DNA of 64,000 nucleotides. It comes from Streptomyces djakartensis (GTDB lineage: Bacteria > Actinomycetota > Actinomycetes > Streptomycetales > Streptomycetaceae). Below are positions 60,153-64,000 of the stretch, piece by piece (position 1 is the first letter of the stretch; each line of letters opens with the position of its first letter). The translations under genes and the position numbers were made by a program. Location: assembly GCF_014651075.1 (NCBI RefSeq), contig NZ_BMWE01000002.1:248001-312000 (forward strand), read 5' to 3'. The notes beneath the pieces were generated by a model, which worked only from the letters and a program-made list of their open reading frames with translations, had not been told where the DNA came from and did no database searches.

Positions 60153-62039
60153 TCACACCCTTTCCGCCGCCGGACTCGCCGCCCCGCCGAACTGGGTCCG
60201 GTACAACTCCGCGTACCGCTCCCCCGCCGCCAGCAGTTCCTCGTGCGTACCGCGTTCGACGATCCGGCCGGCCTCGACGACCAGGATCTGGTCGGCCGCC
60301 CGGACGGTGGAGAGCCGGTGGGCGATCACGATGGCGGTCCTGCCTTCGAGGGCTTCGGTGAGTGCTTCCTGGACGGCGGCCTCGGAGGTGTTGTCGAGAT
60401 GTGCGGTGGCCTCGTCGAGGATGACGACGCGCTGCCGGGCCAGCAGCAGCCGGGCGATGGTCATGCGCTGGCGTTCACCGCCGGAGAGGCGGTAGCCGCG
60501 TTCGCCGACCACGGTGTCGAGGCCGTCGGGCAGGGACCGTACGAGGTCGTCGAGCCGGGCGCGGCGCAGGGCGTCCCACAGGTCGGTCTCCGTGGCCGTG
60601 GGGCGGGCCAGGAGGAGGTTGGCGCGGACGGTGTCGTGGAAGAGGTGCCCGTCCTGGGTGACCATGCCGAGGGTTTCCCTCAGTGACCGCGCGCTCAGGT
60701 CGCGGACGTCGATCCCGCCGACGCGTACCGCGCCCTCGTCGGCGTCGTAGAGGCGCGGCAGCAGTTGCGCGACGGTCGACTTGCCGGCGCCGGAGGAGCC
60801 GACGAGAGCCACGGTCTGGCCCGGCTCGGCGCGGAAGGAGATGCCGTGCAGGACCTCGTCGCCGCCGCGCCTGTCCAGGGAGGCGACCTCCTCCAGGGAG
60901 GCCAGGGAGACCTTGTCCGCGGCAGGGTAGGCGAAGCGGACGTCGTCGAACTCGATCGCCACGGGCCCCTCGGGTACCGGGCGGGCGTCCGGTTTCTCCT
61001 CGATGAGCGGCCGGAGGTCGAGGACCTCGAAGACCCGCTCGAAGCTGACCAGGGCGCTCATCACCTCGACACGGGCGCCGGCCAGCGCGGTCAGGGGTGC
61101 GTACAGCCGGGTCAGGAGCAGTGCCAGCGCCACCACCGCGCCGGGGTCCAGGGTGCCGCTCAGGGCGAGGTAACCGCCCAGGCCGTAGACCAGCGCCAGG
61201 GCCAGGGCGGAAACCAGGGTGAGGGCGGTGATGAAGGCCGCCTGGGCCGTCGCCGTCCGGACGCCGATGTCCGCGACCCGGCGGGCCCGCTCCGCGAACT
61301 GCGCCGACTCCTCCTCCGGGCGCCCGAAGAGCTTGACCAGGGTGGCGCCGGGTGCGGAGAAGCGCTCGGTCATGCGGGTGCCCATCGCCGCGTTCAGCGT
61401 CGCCGCCTCCCGCTGCATACGGGCCATCCTGCTGCCCATGCGCCGGGCCGGGATCACGAACACCGGCAGCAGCACCAGCGCCAGCAGGGTGATCTGCCAG
61501 GACAGCGTGAGCATCACGGCGAGCGTGAGCAGCAGCGTGACGAGGTTGCTGACCACTCCGGACAGGGTGTTGCTGAACGCGCGCTGGGCGCCGATGACGT
61601 CGTTGTTGAGACGGGAGACGAGGGCGCCCGTACGAGTGCGTGTGAAGAACGCGACCGGCATGCGCTGCACATGGTCGAACACGGCGGTCCGCAGGTCGAG
61701 GATGAGGTGTTCCCCGAGCGTCGCGGACAGCCTCCGGCCGAGGATGCCGAGCGCCGCCTCCGCCACCGCGATCAGCGCGATGAGCAGGGCCAGACGTACG
61801 ACGGTGCCCTCGTCCCCGGCCGAGACGATCACGTTCACGACCCGTCCGGCCAGGACGGGCGTCGCCACGGCGAGCAGGGCGGTGCCCACGCCGAGCAGGA
61901 CGAAGAGGGCGATGCGGCGCCGGTGCGGTCGGGCGAACGCACCGATGCGGCGCAGGGTGGCGAAGGCGAAGGGGCGGCGCTCCTGCTCGGCGTTCATGAC
62001 GCTGTGCAGCTGTGTCCACGCTGTGGTCTCCATGCTCAT
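60153..62039 (-). CDS. ABC exporter half-transporter (fused membrane and ATPase domains)
   Basis: A 628-aa exporter with six N-terminal membrane helices (about 40-310) and an ATPase domain. Walker A GSSGAGKST, Q-loop (MVTQDGHLF), signature LSGGERQRM, Walker B VVILDEATAHLD and H-loop IAHRLSTV are complete. It should work as a homodimer and export lipid or drug-like compounds. It starts 15 bp after a SoxR-type operator, and the -10 element lies only seven bases from the ATG, so the transcript is probably leaderless and redox-induced. S. coelicolor SoxR controls an ABC transporter gene, as I recall. Confidence 0.92.
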   Translation of the reverse strand: MSMETTAWTQLHSVMNAEQERRPFAFATLRRIGAFARPHRRRIALFVLLGVGTALLAVATPVLAGRVVNVIVSAGDEGTVVRLALLIALIAVAEAALGILGRRLSATLGEHLILDLRTAVFDHVQRMPVAFFTRTRTGALVSRLNNDVIGAQRAFSNTLSGVVSNLVTLLLTLAVMLTLSWQITLLALVLLPVFVIPARRMGSRMARMQREAATLNAAMGTRMTERFSAPGATLVKLFGRPEEESAQFAERARRVADIGVRTATAQAAFITALTLVSALALALVYGLGGYLALSGTLDPGAVVALALLLTRLYAPLTALAGARVEVMSALVSFERVFEVLDLRPLIEEKPDARPVPEGPVAIEFDDVRFAYPAADKVSLASLEEVASLDRRGGDEVLHGISFRAEPGQTVALVGSSGAGKSTVAQLLPRLYDADEGAVRVGGIDVRDLSARSLRETLGMVTQDGHLFHDTVRANLLLARPTATETDLWDALRRARLDDLVRSLPDGLDTVVGERGYRLSGGERQRMTIARLLLARQRVVILDEATAHLDNTSEAAVQEALTEALEGRTAIVIAHRLSTVRAADQILVVEAGRIVERGTHEELLAAGERYAELYRTQFGGAASPAAERV

Positions 62040-62046
62040 GGCAGTG

Positions 62047-62077
62047 AAGGTAGAACCTCAAGCAACCTTGAGGTCAA
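62047..62077 (-). promoter_or_regulatory. SoxR-type promoter and operator of the ABC exporter
   Basis: ACCTCAAGCAACCTTGAGGT at 62055-62074 is a 20-bp near-palindrome whose outer halves CCTCAAG/TTGAGG match the SoxR box. On the minus strand it lies between a -35 TTGACC (62077-62072) and a -10 TACCTT (62052-62047) with a 19-bp spacer, the MerR-family signature. The ATG begins 8 bases after the -10, so the mRNA is likely leaderless. No soxR gene is inside the window. Confidence 0.85.
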
Positions 62078-62178
62078 GGCGCTCGCGTATCGCCCCCGGC
62101 ATACCGCACAATCAGCCCGATCCCCCTCTCCGGCCCCCTTCTCCCCGCTCCCCCTCTCTCCGTCCCCCAAAGGCCCCG

Positions 62179-63255
62179 ATGACGCTCTCCTCACAGCCGC
62201 TGTCCGCGCGTAAGGCGCCGTCCCCGCTCCCGCAACCCGCCGTTGGCGGGGCGTGGGAAGCCTCTGCGGATGTGACAGCGGTACAACTCCCCGAACTCCG
62301 CCCGCGACGACTCACCCGTCGCCTCCCGGTCCGCCGCCTGCGTCAGATCCTGTGTCTGCTTCCGCTGCTGCTCGTCACCGTGGTCGCGGTGCGCCACCGG
62401 TCGGTACTCGCCGAGGGCTTCACGCATCTGGCCACCGCCGAGTGGCCGTGGCTGCTGGCGGCTGCCGGCACGACCTGTCTGACCTGGGTCGCCGCCGCCT
62501 GCACCCGCCAGGGCGCGGTCGTCGAACGCCTGCCCGGACGGCGGCTGCTGGCAACGCAGTTCGCCGCGGGCGCGGCCAACCACCTGCTGCCGACGGGGCT
62601 GGGCGCGAGCGCGGTGAACCTGCGGTTCATGACGGTGTGCGGGTTGCCCCTGGCCCGCTCCTCGGCCGCCCTCGCGCTGTACCTGCTGGCGGAGAGCGTG
62701 GGCCGGGTCGCCCTGCTCGGCGCCCTGCTCATCGCGTTCCCGGACGCGCTGCGGCTCGGCACGCTGCTGCCCGAGGGGGCGTTCGGCCCGCTGCTGGCCG
62801 GTGCCGGCGCGGTGCTCGTCGTCGCGGTGGCGGTACTGGCCCTCGTCCCACGGGTGCGCTCCGCCCTGGTGTCCTTCCTGCGGACGGCACTCGGCGAGGC
62901 GCGCTCGGTGCACACCCGGCCGGCCCGCGCCCTGGCCCTGTGGGGCGGCTCGCTCACCTTCCCGGCGCTGCAGGCCTCCGTACTGGTCCTGGTGGGGCAG
63001 GCGCTGGGGCTGCCGGTGCCGCCCGCGCACATGGCGGTGGCCTACCTGGCGGCGACGGTCGCCGTCGCGCTGGTGCCCACCCCGGGCGGGATCGGCTCGG
63101 TGGAGGCGGCACTGGTCGTGGCACTGGTGGCGGCGGGCGGCCCGGCCGCGGTGGCCACGGCCGTGGTGATGGCCTTCCGGGTCATCACCGTCTGGCTGCC
63201 GCTGCTGCCGGGGGCGCTGACGCTGGGGGCGCTCGTCCGGCTGAAGGTGATCTGA
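62179..63255 (+). CDS. YbhN/UPF0104 lysylphosphatidylglycerol synthase-like membrane protein
   Basis: A 358-aa integral membrane protein with about eight hydrophobic helices. The family core appears in GAAANHLLPTGLGASAVNLR, AAESVGRVALL-type helices and the C-terminal loop VPTPGGIGSVEAALVVALVA. It lacks the soluble synthase domain of MprF, so it is a flippase-like TM-only member of unknown substrate. The ATG at 62179 sits behind a Pro-rich region; 140 bp separate it from the divergent exporter. About 80 N-terminal residues are cytosolic. Confidence 0.87.
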   Translation: MTLSSQPLSARKAPSPLPQPAVGGAWEASADVTAVQLPELRPRRLTRRLPVRRLRQILCLLPLLLVTVVAVRHRSVLAEGFTHLATAEWPWLLAAAGTTCLTWVAAACTRQGAVVERLPGRRLLATQFAAGAANHLLPTGLGASAVNLRFMTVCGLPLARSSAALALYLLAESVGRVALLGALLIAFPDALRLGTLLPEGAFGPLLAGAGAVLVVAVAVLALVPRVRSALVSFLRTALGEARSVHTRPARALALWGGSLTFPALQASVLVLVGQALGLPVPPAHMAVAYLAATVAVALVPTPGGIGSVEAALVVALVAAGGPAAVATAVVMAFRVITVWLPLLPGALTLGALVRLKVI

Positions 63256-63436
63256 GCGGCGAGATCTGTGCGCCGGAGCGCTGACGGCGCGTCATGTGCA
63301 GCAACTCACCCTCCGCTCGCCCCGGTCTCCGGTACGAAACCGCGCTCGGGATGCGGCAGGATGAACGACCGTGCCCATCGCAGGTCAGGGCGGTCGGGCG
63401 CGATACGGACATCCCGGAAACCGAGCAGGTGACGAC

Positions 63437-63508
63437 GTGACGACACTTCACATCCGGCCGTCGGCGACAGAGTTCGCCGCAGCACTTCTCCCGGGAGGCG
63501 ACCGGTGA
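63437..63508 (+). CDS. Possible 23-aa upstream ORF coupled to the MscS-like gene
   Basis: GTG 63437 to TGA 63508 encodes 23 aa beginning with TTLHIRPSATEFAAALLPGG. Its stop overlaps the GTG of the channel gene (GTGA), so it might be a coupling leader ORF. There is no strong ribosome site. It could also be chance. Confidence 0.3.
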   Translation: MTTLHIRPSATEFAAALLPGGDR

Positions 63509-64000
63509 ACCGCGCGCTCACCGTGGACGACTTCGTCTTCGCCGGTATCGCCCTGGCGTCGGGCTTGCTGGCGGCCTTCGCGCTGAGCATGCTGCTGCGC
63601 TGGCTGGGCCGGCACGCCGACCGCACCCGCTGGACGGGGGACGACGTCATCGTGCACGCGCTGCGGGCCGTGGTGCCGTGGGCCGCGGTCGTGGGCGGCG
63701 TGGCGGGCGCGGCGGCGGTGCTGCCGCTGACCCGGACGGTGCAGCACCACACCAACCAGGCGCTGACGGTGCTGCTCATCTTCGTGGCGACGGTGTCGGT
63801 GGCACGGGTGGTGACCGGCCTGGTGCGCACGTTCACCCAGTCCCGTTCCGGTGTCGCCGGATCGGCCACGATCTTCGTCAACATCACCCGGATCCTGGTC
63901 CTGGCGATCGGTTTCCTGGTGGTGCTCCAGACGCTGGGGATCTCCATAGCCCCGCTGCTCACCGCTCTGGGCGTCGGCGGTCTGGCGGTGGCGCTGGCGC
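63505..64000 (+). CDS. MscS-family mechanosensitive channel, partial (cut by window end)
   Basis: The first 165 codons of a small-conductance mechanosensitive channel-type protein. Three or four membrane helices are seen: IALASGLLAAFALSMLLRWL, HALRAVVPWAAVVGGVAGAA, LTVLLIFVATVSVARVV. The pore helix of the family begins at LTALGVGGLAVALA just before the edge. GTG start at 63505 follows GGGAGG. It would protect cells from osmotic downshock. The rest lies outside the window. Confidence 0.85.
   Translation, partial: MNRALTVDDFVFAGIALASGLLAAFALSMLLRWLGRHADRTRWTGDDVIVHALRAVVPWAAVVGGVAGAAAVLPLTRTVQHHTNQALTVLLIFVATVSVARVVTGLVRTFTQSRSGVAGSATIFVNITRILVLAIGFLVVLQTLGISIAPLLTALGVGGLAVALA

Overview
The window looks like chromosome of a Streptomyces or close relative. 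GC is very high with strong GC in third codon positions, starts are ATG, GTG or TTG, and rare TTA (bldA-type) codons occur. Typical Streptomyces families are present: an AfsR-type SARP regulator, a SpoIIE-type phosphatase, ECF sigma/anti-sigma genes, an Rpf-LysM-M23 protein, a WS/DGAT acyltransferase and a TAT-exported L-glutamate-oxidase-like enzyme. No tRNA, rRNA or CRISPR was seen.

Layout. 0.4-9.1 kb: universal stress protein, CapA-like lipoprotein, ECF sigma with a nearby zinc-finger anti-sigma, Fpg/Nei glycosylase, PAS-GAF-SpoIIE-ATPase regulator, lipase maturation factor homologue. 9.1-14.2 kb: a compact operon for non-phosphorylative L-fucose (or 6-deoxyhexose) oxidation, divergent from a FadR-type regulator; all four junctions overlap by 4 bp. 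14.3-19.9 kb: esterase, AhpD-like protein, isochorismatase-like hydrolase (one TTA codon), amidase, VOC protein, GNAT, and a 57-codon gene that is easy to miss. 20.3-32.7 kb: zinc-ribbon SDR, WS/DGAT, glgC with a GlgM-type glucosyltransferase (ADP-glucose to maltose-1-phosphate), FhuF-like protein, DMT transporter, an rpfD-like gene divergent from 6-phosphogluconate dehydrogenase, and panD.

32.7-48.9 kb is accessory. It contains an AbiEii-type nucleotidyltransferase with a small partner, an IS5-type remnant and a tightly coupled operon: HTH regulator, TIR protein, P-loop NTPase, membrane protein and a small protein. The TIR C-terminus and NTPase N-terminus share a short Gly/Asn/Tyr motif. The TIR protein and the small last protein share a VQAG motif like RHIM-type amyloid signalling motifs. 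Both TIR and NTPase genes carry one TTA codon at codon 54. This is my candidate for an undescribed immunity system. A 10-codon copy of the panD 5' end lies 8.1 kb from panD, just beyond this operon, which suggests an integration boundary. Then come an RNase J paralogue between two copies of a 49-bp repeat, several broken genes, a hemopexin-repeat/amidase protein and two paralogous 131-aa proteins.

49.1-54 kb: a graspetide (ATP-grasp RiPP) locus with a Ser/Thr/Asp-rich precursor, its ligase, a small protein and a 971-aa SARP/NB-ARC/TPR regulator. 54-64 kb: DinB/DUF664 protein, CASTOR/POLLUX-like channel protein, L-glutamate-oxidase-like flavoenzyme, a Cys/Ser-repeat membrane protein, a lipoprotein, an ABC exporter behind a near-perfect SoxR box on an apparently leaderless promoter, a YbhN-like membrane protein, and the start of an MscS-like channel that runs off the right edge.
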